Notes: a model not told the origin generated them from the sequence alone. Positions 35,965 to 45,460 are shown, counted from the first letter of the stretch. The stretch: 64,000 bases of DNA from Philodulcilactobacillus myokonensis (GCF_027923585.1 NZ_BRPL01000002.1:1054001-1118000), one strand, 5' to 3'. Made by a program: numbers and translations.

Positions 35965-38280
35965 TCATTTATGTGAATGGTTAACCTTACCATGATGAGA
36001 ATGATGATTAAAATTACGCTTGCCACTACGATTTGAGCTACCGTGACGGTTATGATAATGATTATGGTTCCCATGGTTAAAATGCTTATGTGGTCGCTTA
36101 GGTAAAATATGGGTAACAGGAGCATCCTTAGGATTAACTAAATCAAAATCAATTTCACTTTGATCAGCATCAACATGAATAACCTTAACTTTAATTGGCT
36201 GACCGATTCGATAAGTTCGACCCGTGTTACGCCCAACTAAACATAAGTACTTATCAACGTATTCATAGTAATCATCTTTCATACGACTAATATGAATAAG
36301 CCCTTCAATTGTGTTTGGTAACTCAACGAACATTCCAAATTTCATAACGGAACTAACGGTTGCATCAAATGTTTCACCAATATGATCAGCCATATACTGA
36401 GCTTCCTTCATGGAAATGGTATCACGTTCAGTATCAACTTCACGACGTTCACAATCAGAGGTATGGGTTCCAATTTCATCTAAAACATTCTTAAACTTAC
36501 CTTTACTCTTAGCATTAATTCCATGATCCATGTAATAATGAATCATTCTATGAACCATCGTATCAGGATAACGCCTGATTGGAGAAGTAAAGTGGGTATA
36601 GTAAGGAGCTGCTAAACCAAAATGACCTAGTGGTTGATCACTATACCGGGCTTGCTTTAAACTTCTTAGCATCATAACAGATACCATTGCTTCTTCTGGT
36701 TTTCCTGCAACCTTCTTCAAAACGTTCTGCATCATGCTTGGCTTCAAATGGTTAACATCACCTTTAACGTTAATTCCAAAAGCAGTTAGCAATTCAAAAA
36801 ACGATTTAACACGGTCAGCATCCGGGGTTTCATGAACACGATATAAGAATGGAACGTGTTTATCATAATAATGCTTGGCAATTGTTTCATTAGCAGCCAA
36901 CATGAATGATTCAACCAATTTTTCTGCTAAACCACGAACACGCAATTGAACATCGATTGGATGACCAGTCTCATCAGTGATAATTTCAGCTTCATGGTCA
37001 TCAAAAGAAATCGCACCACGCTTCATTCGGTGTTTCAATAAAATTCGGTGTAAATCAGCCATATCTTTGAACATTGGAACTAATTTCTTATATTTCTTAA
37101 TTGTCTTCGGATCATCAGATTCTAAAATCTTATTAACATCTGTATAGGTCATTCGCGCAGCTGAGCGCATATAACTAGGATGAATCCGATGTTTAACAAC
37201 TTCACCACGCTGATTGATTTCCATTTCACAACTCATGCAAAGCCTTAATTTACCTTCATTTAATGAACAAATTCCATTAGATAATCGTCTTGGTAACATT
37301 GGAATAACTCGATCAGTCAAATAAACGGATGTCCCACGCTTATAGGCTTCCTTATCAATCAATGAACCTGGTTTAACATAGTGGCTAACATCTGCAATGT
37401 GAACACCTAAGTGATAATTACCATTCGGCAATTTCCATACGGTTCCGGCATCATCTAAATCTTTAGAATCCTCACCATCAATTGTTACTAGTTGTTGATC
37501 AGTGACATCTTCTCTGCCCTTTAATTCATCCTTTGTAACGTGATCAGGAATTGCATCTGCTTCCTGTAAAACGTCTTCCGGAAATTGAGATGGAATTTTA
37601 TGAGCATAGACAATCTGCAAAATATCAATGCCTGGATCATCAATACTACCAATAACTTCCTTTGCAACTCCTACCATCGTATCAGGATGTTTAGCATCTG
37701 GATACCTAGTGATATCAGCAGTAACAACTTCACCTGGAGTTGGTTTTAGGCCAACTTCGTTAACGTAAAATTTAAAGCTAGATAATTTTTTATCCTTTAA
37801 AATCACTTGACCGTAGTAACCCTGGTCATCACCCGTTTGTTGAAATTCACCAACGACCTGGGTGTAACCACGTTCACTAATTTTAATGACTTTTCCTTCG
37901 GGGCCTTTATCACTATCGGCTTTTGCTGGTCTAATAATCTTAAATTGAACGGTATCACCATTCATAGCATTCATTGTATGATCAGGTGCAATGTATGCAT
38001 CTGGTAAATCTTCATCATATCTAACGAAGCCAAAGCCTTTAACATTAGCGTGAAAGCTACCCTCTAGAATTACATCGGCTGGGTTAATTTTAAAATTACC
38101 CTTAGATGTGACAATTACTTTTTTGTCACGTTCTAATTGAGCTAATTCCTGAACAATAACTTTAAAAGCTGTTGAACCATGGTAACCTAATTCAGAAGAT
38201 ATTTTTTCAACTGTAAAACTTTGATCTGAATTGGCCCTTAAAACACTTTCAATTTGATCTCTTAAATTTGTATCTTTCAA
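35965..38280 (-). CDS. rnr: Ribonuclease R with His-rich C-terminal tail
   Basis: A 771-residue 3'-5' exoribonuclease of the RNB family that degrades structured RNA and helps clear non-stop mRNA with tmRNA. Domain order: helix-turn-helix/cold-shock RNA-binding part (1-220), RNB catalytic domain with TIDGEDSKDLDDAGTV (metal-binding Asp cluster) and ISFDDHEAEI, then the S1 domain near 625-710. The tail after the S1 domain (about 720-771) is unusual: rich in His, Asn and Ser (HFNHGNHNHYHNRHG...) rather than only Lys-rich. rnr-smpB coupling is conserved. Confidence 0.96.
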   Translation of the reverse strand: MKDTNLRDQIESVLRANSDQSFTVEKISSELGYHGSTAFKVIVQELAQLERDKKVIVTSKGNFKINPADVILEGSFHANVKGFGFVRYDEDLPDAYIAPDHTMNAMNGDTVQFKIIRPAKADSDKGPEGKVIKISERGYTQVVGEFQQTGDDQGYYGQVILKDKKLSSFKFYVNEVGLKPTPGEVVTADITRYPDAKHPDTMVGVAKEVIGSIDDPGIDILQIVYAHKIPSQFPEDVLQEADAIPDHVTKDELKGREDVTDQQLVTIDGEDSKDLDDAGTVWKLPNGNYHLGVHIADVSHYVKPGSLIDKEAYKRGTSVYLTDRVIPMLPRRLSNGICSLNEGKLRLCMSCEMEINQRGEVVKHRIHPSYMRSAARMTYTDVNKILESDDPKTIKKYKKLVPMFKDMADLHRILLKHRMKRGAISFDDHEAEIITDETGHPIDVQLRVRGLAEKLVESFMLAANETIAKHYYDKHVPFLYRVHETPDADRVKSFFELLTAFGINVKGDVNHLKPSMMQNVLKKVAGKPEEAMVSVMMLRSLKQARYSDQPLGHFGLAAPYYTHFTSPIRRYPDTMVHRMIHYYMDHGINAKSKGKFKNVLDEIGTHTSDCERREVDTERDTISMKEAQYMADHIGETFDATVSSVMKFGMFVELPNTIEGLIHISRMKDDYYEYVDKYLCLVGRNTGRTYRIGQPIKVKVIHVDADQSEIDFDLVNPKDAPVTHILPKRPHKHFNHGNHNHYHNRHGSSNRSGKRNFNHHSHHGKVNHSHK

Positions 38281-38378
38281 TATTAATTCCTCATTAATTT
38301 AATATATTTGTATGCTAATTACTATTATTATTTTAACATTAATTTATTTGCTTATATATCCAAACGGATTTAATACAA

Positions 38379-38405
38379 AAAAATCCTCTGTTAAACAACA
38401 GAGGA
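38379..38405 (-). terminator. Terminator of secG
   Basis: CCTCTGTT and AACAGAGG pair around four bases; on the minus strand ATTTTTTTG follows. Confidence 0.8.
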
Positions 38406-38412
38406 CAATTAT

Positions 38413-38649
38413 TTAATGTGATGACATCCAAACTAATAGAATTGAAACAACAAAGAAAATAATCCCCAATACAACGGTTACTTTTTGCATAAATGCTTCA
38501 AATCCACGTGCTTTAGAATGTGCAAATAAATCATTTGCGCCACCTGTCAAAGATGACATGGCACTTTCTGTTTTAGCTGGTTGCATTAAAACAGCAAGAA
38601 TAATTAAAATGCTATCAATCCATAATAAAATCATTAAAAAATTACTCAA
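38413..38649 (-). CDS. secG: Preprotein translocase subunit SecG
   Basis: A 78-residue membrane protein of the SecYEG channel, with two helices (about 3-22 and 55-75) and the conserved linker SAMSSLTGGANDLFAHSKARG. secG-rnr-smpB is the normal order in Firmicutes; here secG has its own terminator before rnr. RBS region is GGGGGCAATTC just before the ATG. Confidence 0.96.
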   Translation of the reverse strand: MSNFLMILLWIDSILIILAVLMQPAKTESAMSSLTGGANDLFAHSKARGFEAFMQKVTVVLGIIFFVVSILLVWMSSH

Positions 38650-38732
38650 TGAATTGCCCCCTATCTATTAAAGACAATAAATATACATATTAATTAAATG
38701 TTATCATATTTAATCTTGTTTTTCCAATTGAT

Positions 38733-40028
38733 TTATTTTTTGTAGATTGATTTAAAATGACAATCTGTTATTTGTTTTAACATAATATCATATAACGGTC
38801 CATTCCCTAAGATGTCAGCAATTAAATAGGCAATTACAGTCACAAAGGCGAGTGCCATTAAATGCTGAAGCGTTCCTACCATTTCAGTAATTAAAATGAT
38901 ACTCGTAAATGGAGTTTGGCTAATGCTTGCAAAAAATCCAACCATTCCAATGATAATAATATTAGATAAATAAATTGGATTTAATAATCCAAGATCAATA
39001 AACAATTGGCCACAGAGGTCGCCAATTAAAGCACCAATTACTAACATTGGAACTAAAATTCCACCGGGGGCTTTTGTACTCATTGATAATTCTGATAGTA
39101 GAAATCTTAAAATCAAATATAATAAAATTGCGCCAATTGAAAATTTAAAACGGGTAATCTTAATAATAAGATTACTACCACTTCCTAATATTATAGGTAA
39201 ATCCATTCCAAATGGAATGACTAATATTAATGGGATCAAAACGTTAAAATTACTGGGCAATCCTTTAATATGAAATTGAATCGAATTTACCTTTAAAGTA
39301 ATTTGCTGGTAAAAATAACCAGCAATTCCAATGACAACCCCTAAAATAATTAACAATCCATAATCATGGAGTGGATACATATGAAGATCCGCGAGGTGAA
39401 AAATTGGAATTTCACCAAATAAAACGGTTGAAATAAAATTAGCAATAATAGCAGATGTTAAAGCGGTTAAACTAACCAAAATTGAAAAATCACGATAAAC
39501 ACCTTCTAGAACAAATAAAGTACTTGCAATCGGAGCATTAAAAATAGTTGCTAATCCAGAAGCAACCCCGCCGGCCATCATTGTTCGGCGTTTTTCAGGA
39601 TCATCAGTTCTTAAGATTGAAATCCCCTGTGCTGCTGATGCACCAATTTGAATTGCGGGTCCTTCTGGCCCCATAAAGATTCCACTACCAACGGTTAAAA
39701 TACTGCCAATAAATTTATGCCACAGAGTTTTAAACCATGGATATTTTAAAACCCCGGTAATCTGGCCCTGTGATTGTGGAATTCCGGAACCTTTAATGTC
39801 AGGATCATCATTAATGATCCATGCAATTAAAATTCCAATTACAATATTAGTTAATCCAATTACAGCTACCCAAGCTAAATTACTTGCTGCCAGTCGATAT
39901 ACGATTCTAATTAACAAAAACAGTCGGTCAATTAATAATCGAAAGCAACTAGTAATAATGCCAACGACAATTCCAATTAAAACACCGTTAACAACTGCAT
40001 TTAACTTATCAAGTTTTAATTTTTTCAA
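38733..40028 (-). CDS. ClC-family chloride channel or Cl-/H+ antiporter
   Basis: A 431-residue polytopic ClC protein without CBS domains. The first selectivity motif GSGIPQ is present, the gating region reads GPEGPAIQIG (the gating Glu is kept, but the usual Lys/Arg before it is Pro), and the third motif is APGGILVPMLV. The conserved Glu suggests a Cl-/H+ exchanger type. Bacterial ClC proteins help in acid resistance, but no partner decarboxylase is near. It is a single gene with a 60-base gap to its neighbours. Confidence 0.9.
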   Translation of the reverse strand: MKKLKLDKLNAVVNGVLIGIVVGIITSCFRLLIDRLFLLIRIVYRLAASNLAWVAVIGLTNIVIGILIAWIINDDPDIKGSGIPQSQGQITGVLKYPWFKTLWHKFIGSILTVGSGIFMGPEGPAIQIGASAAQGISILRTDDPEKRRTMMAGGVASGLATIFNAPIASTLFVLEGVYRDFSILVSLTALTSAIIANFISTVLFGEIPIFHLADLHMYPLHDYGLLIILGVVIGIAGYFYQQITLKVNSIQFHIKGLPSNFNVLIPLILVIPFGMDLPIILGSGSNLIIKITRFKFSIGAILLYLILRFLLSELSMSTKAPGGILVPMLVIGALIGDLCGQLFIDLGLLNPIYLSNIIIIGMVGFFASISQTPFTSIILITEMVGTLQHLMALAFVTVIAYLIADILGNGPLYDIMLKQITDCHFKSIYKK

Positions 40029-40088
40029 TTTTCTCCCCCACTTAATGATCTTACTTTAAATTTTAACATGAAACAGGGAATAATCATT

Positions 40089-41108
40089 TTAAGATTTAAT
40101 TGTTTTCCAAATTAATTTCATTGGTTTTAAATGATGATGTCGCATTTTAATAAAATTATTACGTCTCAAATGTAATTGAAATGGTAATTTAATTTTAACT
40201 GGGATTTCAATCAAATTACCATTCATAAATTGATCTAATTGATGATAATAATCTAAAGTAGCATTCACAAGCGGAACCCAATCATCATTATTATTTTGAA
40301 TTGGTGCATTAGTAGGATTGATTACATTAGGAATTACCGGTATCACTGTCTGTTGATCAGAAGAATTCCCGTGATGTAGTTGATTTTTATTTTTATCAAC
40401 TTGATCAGCAGAACTAGAATGAGAAGTACTGCTATTTTCTTTTGATTGTTGATCAGGTGATTTTTTATCAGGTTGTGGTTCTGGTTTTAAATGTTCATCT
40501 TTAGAATGGGATTGATGATCAGATGGTTGCTTATTCTCACCGTTATTACCAGTAGCTGATGAATTAGATTTTGAATCACTTGAATGCGAATTAGCATCAT
40601 GATTTTGATGATCTTTTTTTAATGATTGATACCTTAATACAATTTGCTCATTTTCATCGTTAATTTTTCCTTCTAATTGATTCGGATCAATTAATTGATA
40701 GTCAGTTTCTTTAAGGCCGTCCAAATGGTAAGCCCCACCAAATGTTGCTTGGGTAATTAATTGATCAGAAGCAATGGAATTACCATCTTGATCAACAAAT
40801 TTAACGGTAAGCTTAGCCGGATTAGCAACATAATCAACCCTCATACTTCCATTTTTTAATTTAATCTGTGAGACATTGGCATGGTAATGCGGATAATGAT
40901 TAGCCAAATCAACAATTTTATTGGCATCACCGGAAATCACTTCAAATTTGGGTGATGTAGTGAATTTAGTCCCATCAGAATTATTACCCTTAAAACTGGA
41001 AATCAAATCAAAAGAAACCATCTTGGCATAAGAATCAGTACTGTTTGCTAAATTTAAGCCAGTAAAAGTAACTAAAGCCATTAAAAATAAAAATACTTTT
41101 AAACGCAA
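40089..41108 (-). CDS. Exported protein with MucBP-like domain and low-complexity linker
   Basis: I chose TTG 41108 because AAGGAAGGG lies about 10 bases upstream and it gives a proper signal peptide (RLKVFLFLMALVTFTG, cleavage after SYA near residue 30). The mature part has a MucBP-like module (about 85-165; LTVKFVDQDGNSIASDQ...), a long Ser/Asp/His/Lys-rich linker (about 165-260), and a basic C-terminus (HHHLKPMKLIWKTIKS). There is no LPXTG motif, so anchoring would need charge or another protein. The natural ligand is unknown. It may also be a shortened form of a longer adhesin. Confidence 0.75.
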   Translation of the reverse strand: MRLKVFLFLMALVTFTGLNLANSTDSYAKMVSFDLISSFKGNNSDGTKFTTSPKFEVISGDANKIVDLANHYPHYHANVSQIKLKNGSMRVDYVANPAKLTVKFVDQDGNSIASDQLITQATFGGAYHLDGLKETDYQLIDPNQLEGKINDENEQIVLRYQSLKKDHQNHDANSHSSDSKSNSSATGNNGENKQPSDHQSHSKDEHLKPEPQPDKKSPDQQSKENSSTSHSSSADQVDKNKNQLHHGNSSDQQTVIPVIPNVINPTNAPIQNNNDDWVPLVNATLDYYHQLDQFMNGNLIEIPVKIKLPFQLHLRRNNFIKMRHHHLKPMKLIWKTIKS

Positions 41109-41192
41109 AATAAAAACACCCTTCCTTAAATTAAGTAACATTTATAGATACGAAATTTAAAGAATGGTGCTTTTTTTATTTTAAATTAAAAT

Positions 41193-42512
41193 TTACTTAT
41201 TCATAATGTTTTCGCGAGCTTCACGACTTAAATTATAGAATGAGTGAATTCCTTTGTATTGAGCAACATCGCCAAGTTGGTCTTCAATTCTCATTAATTG
41301 ATTATACTTAGCAATTCGTTCGCCACGGCTCATGGAACCAGTCTTAATTTGACCAGCGTTTAAGCCAACAACTAAGTCAGCAATGGTTGTATCTTCAGTT
41401 TCACCAGAACGGTGTGAAACAACAGCGGTATAACCAGCTTCTTTAGCCATTTCAACAGCCTTAACTGTTTCGGTTACAGTACCGATTTGGTTAAGCTTGA
41501 TTAAAATAGAGTTAGCAACGCCCATCTTAATTCCCTTAGATAAGAAGTTAGTGTTAGTAACGAATAAATCATCACCAATAATTTGAACCTTTTTACCTAA
41601 ACGGTCAGTAGCAATCTTCCAATCATCCCATTCGTTTTCATCCAATGGATCTTCGATTGAAATAATTGGGTACTTGTCGACTAATTTGTCTAATAAGTCA
41701 ACAAATTCTTCGGCTGAATAAGATTTGCCATCACTTAAGTTATACTTCTTAGTCTTAGCATCATAGAATTCAGATGCAGCACAATCAAAGGCAATGCATA
41801 CATCTTTACCAGGCTTATAGCCGGCTTTCTTAATTGCTTCAACTAAAATTTCAAATGGTTCTGTATTACTGCTTAAATCAGGTGCAAATCCACCTTCATC
41901 ACCAACAGCAGTAGAGAAGCCACGAGCATTTAAAATACTCTTCAAAGCATGGAATGTTTCAGAACCCATTCTAATTGCACCGTGCATTGATTTAGCACCA
42001 ACAGGCATAATTAAGAATTCTTGGAAATCAACCTTACCATTATTGGCATGCTTACCACCATTAATAACGTTCATCATTGGTGTAGGCATTAAGTGGCCAT
42101 AGAAACCACCTAAGTATTGGTATAATGGAAGGCCAACTTCATCAGCAGCTGCACGGGCAGCAGCAATGGAAACACCTAGGATAGCGTTAGCACCTAACTT
42201 AGCTTTGTTAGGAGTACCATCTAAATCAATCATTGCCTTATCAATTGCCATTTGGTCAGTAACGTTCATGCCAACGATTTTCTTAGCAATAATATTGTTA
42301 ACATTGTTAACTGCCTTTAAAACACCTTTACCGCCAAAACGGTTTTTGTCGCCATCACGTAATTCGACAGCTTCGTGTTCACCAGTAGAAGCACCTGAAG
42401 GAACGATTCCACGTCCAAATGCACCTGCTTCAGTATATAATTCTACTTCAACAGTAGGATTACCACGTGAGTCTAAGACTTCACGACCATAAATATCGGA
42501 AATAAGTGACAT
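41193..42512 (-). CDS. eno: Enolase
   Basis: Converts 2-phosphoglycerate to phosphoenolpyruvate. The 439-residue protein has [15 protein letters not shown] at the start, the metal ligand Asp in the AFDCAASEF and SIEDPLDE regions, and the catalytic [10 protein letters not shown] stretch. It is transcribed alone: a strong terminator separates it from pgk and it has its own extended -10 promoter and a palindrome-rich leader of about 135 bases. Confidence 0.98.
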   Translation of the reverse strand: MSLISDIYGREVLDSRGNPTVEVELYTEAGAFGRGIVPSGASTGEHEAVELRDGDKNRFGGKGVLKAVNNVNNIIAKKIVGMNVTDQMAIDKAMIDLDGTPNKAKLGANAILGVSIAAARAAADEVGLPLYQYLGGFYGHLMPTPMMNVINGGKHANNGKVDFQEFLIMPVGAKSMHGAIRMGSETFHALKSILNARGFSTAVGDEGGFAPDLSSNTEPFEILVEAIKKAGYKPGKDVCIAFDCAASEFYDAKTKKYNLSDGKSYSAEEFVDLLDKLVDKYPIISIEDPLDENEWDDWKIATDRLGKKVQIIGDDLFVTNTNFLSKGIKMGVANSILIKLNQIGTVTETVKAVEMAKEAGYTAVVSHRSGETEDTTIADLVVGLNAGQIKTGSMSRGERIAKYNQLMRIEDQLGDVAQYKGIHSFYNLSREARENIMNK

Positions 42513-42562
42513 TTATATCTCTCCTTAATTAAAGTATACCTTTAGAATCAAGGCCTATTACA

Positions 42563-42618
42563 TTGGTAATAAATACCAAATTTTGGGTAATTAATATTAA
42601 TTACCATGGTTAATTAAA
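42563..42618. repeat. Palindromes in the eno leader
   Basis: Three dyads lie in a row: TTGGTA/TACCAA (42563-42568, 42574-42579), the perfect 20-base palindrome GGTAATTAATATTAATTACC (42586-42605), and TTAATTA/TAATTAA around CCATGGT (42598-42618). All lie between the promoter and the ribosome binding site of eno. Confidence 0.8.
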
Positions 42619-42654
42619 ACCACCATATGAAACAATATCATTCCATATATTATT

Positions 42655-42663
42655 ATTATATCA
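42655..42663 (-). promoter_or_regulatory. Extended -10 promoter of eno
   Basis: On the minus strand TGATATAAT matches TGnTATAAT; a weak TGTTAA lies about 18 bases upstream. Confidence 0.55.
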
Positions 42664-42699
42664 TATCAGTTTTAAAAATTAACAGTGAAATAATTCAAA

Positions 42700-42742
42700 A
42701 ATAAAAAGATGAAATTTATATTGGATTATAAATTTCATCTTT
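42700..42742 (-). terminator. Terminator of pgk
   Basis: A 16-base perfect stem (AAAGATGAAATTTATA with its complement) and a T-rich tail on the minus strand. Confidence 0.92.
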
Positions 42743-42759
42743 AAATGATTAATTAATTT

Positions 42760-43977
42760 TTATTTATCAGAAATGGCTGCGATACCAGGTAATGTCTTAC
42801 CTTCTAAGTATTGTAATGAAGCTCCACCGCCGGTTGAAATGTGGGTAAGCTTGTCAGCAACACCTAATTGTTTAACAGCAGAGGTAGAGTCTCCACCACC
42901 AACAATGGTAGTAGCATCTTTTAATGTACCTAAGAATTTACCAACAGCTAACGTTCCCTTAGCATAGTTAGGCATTTCAAAGACACCCATTGGTCCATTC
43001 CAAACAACTGTTTTAGCGCTCTTTAGAACGTTTTCAAAGGTTTTAATAGAATCAGGACCAATATCTAATGCCATCATACCATCAGGAATATCACCCTTAA
43101 CGGTCTTATGATCAGCATCATTAGCAAATTTGTCAGCAACTACTGAATCAGTAGGAAGAACAATCTTGTCGCCGCCTTTGTCTAAAATCTTTTTGGCAAC
43201 GTCAATCTTATCCTTTTCAACTAATGATTTACCGATCTTAATGCCCTTAGCAGCATAGAAAGTATAAGCCATGCCACCGCCGATAATAATCTTATCAACT
43301 TTGCTTAATAAGTTATCAATGACGCCAATTTTATCAGAAACCTTGGCACCACCTAAGATAGCTACGAATGGACGGCGTGGATTCTTAACAGCATCACCTA
43401 AATATTTAATTTCTTTTTCCATTAAGAAGCCACCTGCAACTGGCTTGCCAGCAGCTTCCATGGCTTTAGAAATACCAACGTTAGATGCGTGGTTACGATG
43501 AGCGGTACCAAAGGCATCGTTAACAAAGCAATCACCTAATGAAGCCCAGTATTGGCCTAATTTAGGATCATTACCGGATTCACGTTTAACATTTTTACCA
43601 TCAACAACATCTTCATAACGAGTATTTTGTACTAATAGTACATCGCCATCTTTCAAGTTATTGATTGCATCTTCTAACTGTTTACCTTCTGTAACTGGAA
43701 CAAAGGTAACCGGTTGGTTTAATAACTTAGATAAATGAGCAGCAACTGGCTTTAGTGACTTGCCCTTTTTATCTTCTTCAGTCTTAATTCTACCAAGGTG
43801 AGCAAAAATAATTGCCTTACCATGGTGTTCAATTACATATTTAATTGTTGGTAAAGCAGCGACCATTCTGTTATCATCGCCAACCTTGCCATCAGCAGTA
43901 ATTGGTACGTTGAAATCTAGACGCATCAATACTTTTTTATCATTTAAGTCTAAGTCTGAAACGATTGTTTTAGCCAT
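42760..43977 (-). CDS. pgk: Phosphoglycerate kinase
   Basis: Makes ATP from 1,3-bisphosphoglycerate. A complete 405-residue enzyme: MRLDFNVPI with the substrate-binding Arg/Asp, AHLGRIK, the [16 protein letters not shown] hinge, and the C-terminal nucleotide region [12 protein letters not shown] with [13 protein letters not shown]. It lies downstream of gap with a weak hairpin between them. No tpiA follows; a strong terminator separates it from eno. Confidence 0.98.
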   Translation of the reverse strand: MAKTIVSDLDLNDKKVLMRLDFNVPITADGKVGDDNRMVAALPTIKYVIEHHGKAIIFAHLGRIKTEEDKKGKSLKPVAAHLSKLLNQPVTFVPVTEGKQLEDAINNLKDGDVLLVQNTRYEDVVDGKNVKRESGNDPKLGQYWASLGDCFVNDAFGTAHRNHASNVGISKAMEAAGKPVAGGFLMEKEIKYLGDAVKNPRRPFVAILGGAKVSDKIGVIDNLLSKVDKIIIGGGMAYTFYAAKGIKIGKSLVEKDKIDVAKKILDKGGDKIVLPTDSVVADKFANDADHKTVKGDIPDGMMALDIGPDSIKTFENVLKSAKTVVWNGPMGVFEMPNYAKGTLAVGKFLGTLKDATTIVGGGDSTSAVKQLGVADKLTHISTGGGASLQYLEGKTLPGIAAISDK

Positions 43978-44008
43978 ATTGAATCCCCCTCATTGGAATT
44001 AATTGAAA

Positions 44009-44046
44009 TAAAAAGGCAGAGAAAGTTTCCCTCCTCCACCTTTTTA
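44009..44046 (-). terminator. Hairpin between gap and pgk
   Basis: On the minus strand AAAAGGTGGAG and CTCTGCCTTTT form a stem with two G-U pairs, followed by TATTTC. It is probably a partial terminator or mRNA processing/stability structure. Confidence 0.55.
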
Positions 44047-44065
44047 GATGAAAATTCACTTAAAA

Positions 44066-45082
44066 TTAGTCAGCTAATTTAGCGAAGTGTAACAATGTAC
44101 GAACCATGTTACATGTGAAACCAAATTCGTTATCATACCAAGCAATGATACGTACAATTTGTTCGCCATCATCACCAGAGATAACCTTAGTGAATGCAGG
44201 TTCGAATAATGAACCGTGAGTATCATCTAAGATATCACTTGAAACGATTTGGTCTTCAGTATAACCGAATGCTTCGTTAGCGTGTTTTTCTAATCCCTTG
44301 TTAACGTCTTCGTCAGTAACATGCTTCTTTGGAACGAAGTCTAATTGAGTTACTGAACCATCTGGGGTAGCAACACGTAAAGCATAACCAGTTAACTTAC
44401 CATTTAAACTAGGAACAACTAAACCAATTGCTTTGGCAGCACCAGAAGTATGTGGAATAGTGTTAGCAGCTGCGGCACGGTTATTTTGAACTTTCTTACT
44501 AATAGGACCATCTAATGTAGCTTGAGTAGCGGTGTATGAGTGAGCAGTAACCATGCTACCAACTTTAATACCGAATTCTTTATCAGCCCAGTAAGCCATA
44601 GGTGCTAGGCAACTTGTAGTACAAGAACCAGCAGATACGATCTTATCACCACTGTCTAAAGTATCTAAGTTAACATCAGGAACAACGGTCTTAACATCAC
44701 TACCGGCAGGAGCAGAAACTAATACACGCTTTACACCAGCGTCTAAATGAGCTTGTGCCTTTGCTTTAGAAGTGTAGAAACCAGTACATTCAAGTACAAA
44801 ATCAACACCATTATTCTTAACCCATGGAATCTTAGAAGCATCTGGTTGTGCATATACAGGGTACTTCTTACCATCGACAACGATAGCATCATCAGTAGAA
44901 GTAACCTTACCAGGATATCTACCATGAGTAGTATCATATTTTAATAAATAAGCTAACATTGAAGGTGTAGTTAAATCATTAATAGCAACAACTTCAATAT
45001 CACTAGAATTTAAAGCCTTGATACGTCTAAATGCTAAACGACCAATACGGCCAAAACCGTTAATACCAATCTTTACAGTCAT
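44066..45082 (-). CDS. gap: Glyceraldehyde-3-phosphate dehydrogenase
   Basis: NAD-dependent GAPDH of glycolysis. IGINGFGRIGRLAF NAD site at the N-terminus, the nucleophile Cys in SAGSCTTSC (C154) and YDNEFG near the C-terminus. I chose ATG 45082 because AGGAGG lies 9 bases before it; ATG 45088 is only 3 bases from that site. The next gene is pgk. The regulator gene cggR, often directly upstream in lactobacilli, is not here; tRNA-Arg and clpP are on the other side. Confidence 0.98.
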   Translation of the reverse strand: MTVKIGINGFGRIGRLAFRRIKALNSSDIEVVAINDLTTPSMLAYLLKYDTTHGRYPGKVTSTDDAIVVDGKKYPVYAQPDASKIPWVKNNGVDFVLECTGFYTSKAKAQAHLDAGVKRVLVSAPAGSDVKTVVPDVNLDTLDSGDKIVSAGSCTTSCLAPMAYWADKEFGIKVGSMVTAHSYTATQATLDGPISKKVQNNRAAAANTIPHTSGAAKAIGLVVPSLNGKLTGYALRVATPDGSVTQLDFVPKKHVTDEDVNKGLEKHANEAFGYTEDQIVSSDILDDTHGSLFEPAFTKVISGDDGEQIVRIIAWYDNEFGFTCNMVRTLLHFAKLAD

Positions 45083-45292
45083 AGACATTTTCCTCCTTGG
45101 AAATAAGATATATTACTCAAAAATGGTACATCATTATATTACCACTATTACCAATTTTTGAAAATAATTACATCCAGCTAATATAGCTTGTCATACAGAT
45201 GACCTCAACAATCATCTTACAATTATGAGTATATCAACCCCCTTTTTTATTTTCAAACATTTAACTCATATTATTGTTATAATTGTAATGTC
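45083..45292. other. Gene-free region upstream of gap
   Basis: About 210 AT-rich bases hold the leftward gap promoter region. A candidate -10 is TATAAT at 45134-45139 (minus strand), without a good -35. TATTACCAAT at 45146-45155 repeats the ATTGGTAATA element seen in the eno leader. I see no coding frame with a start signal and no CggR-type operator. Confidence 0.4.
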
Positions 45293-45321
45293 TTGAATTC
45301 AAATTCCTTTTATAATATAGT
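45293..45321 (+). promoter_or_regulatory. Promoter of tRNA-Arg
   Basis: TTGAAT and TATAGT are 17 bases apart; the tRNA starts 17 bases later. An overlapping TATAAT at 45311 has no fitting -35. Confidence 0.55.
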
Positions 45322-45337
45322 TTATTAGTAGATTTAT

Positions 45338-45409
45338 GCATTTATAGTGTAATGGATAGCACATAAGATTCCGGTTCTTAAGATGAGGGTTCGATTCCCT
45401 CTAAATGCA
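45338..45409 (+). tRNA. tRNA-Arg (anticodon CCG)
   Basis: Cloverleaf with acceptor GCATTTA/TAAATGC, D stem GTGT/GCAC, anticodon stem TAAGA/TCTTA, loop TTCCGGT (anticodon CCG, reads CGG) and T arm GAGGG-TTCGATT-CCCTC, discriminator A. CCA is not encoded. A single-gene unit just upstream of clpP. Confidence 0.92.
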
Positions 45410-45415
45410 TTCGAT

Positions 45416-45460
45416 GGTCAAAACTAATTCTTTGACCTTCTTTGACCATTAATATAAAAT
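45416..45460 (+). promoter_or_regulatory. CtsR-controlled promoter of clpP
   Basis: On the minus strand GGTCAAAGAAGGTCAAA (45431-45447) is a perfect CtsR heptad direct repeat; a third GGTCAAA heptad lies on the plus strand at 45416-45422. The box overlaps a promoter with -35 TTGACC (45432-45437) and -10 TAAAAT (45455-45460), 17 bases apart. CtsR would repress clpP until heat or protein stress. Confidence 0.9.

Noticed and set aside
35965-36090. Tandem repeat or CRISPR-like pattern at the end of rnr
   Set aside because: The repeated ATGATG-like triplets are just His and Asn codons of the C-terminal tail; no spacers or regular repeat length.
42166-42492. 108-codon antisense frame inside eno
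   Set aside because: Opposite a core gene with biased codon use, which keeps the reverse frame open; no family match.
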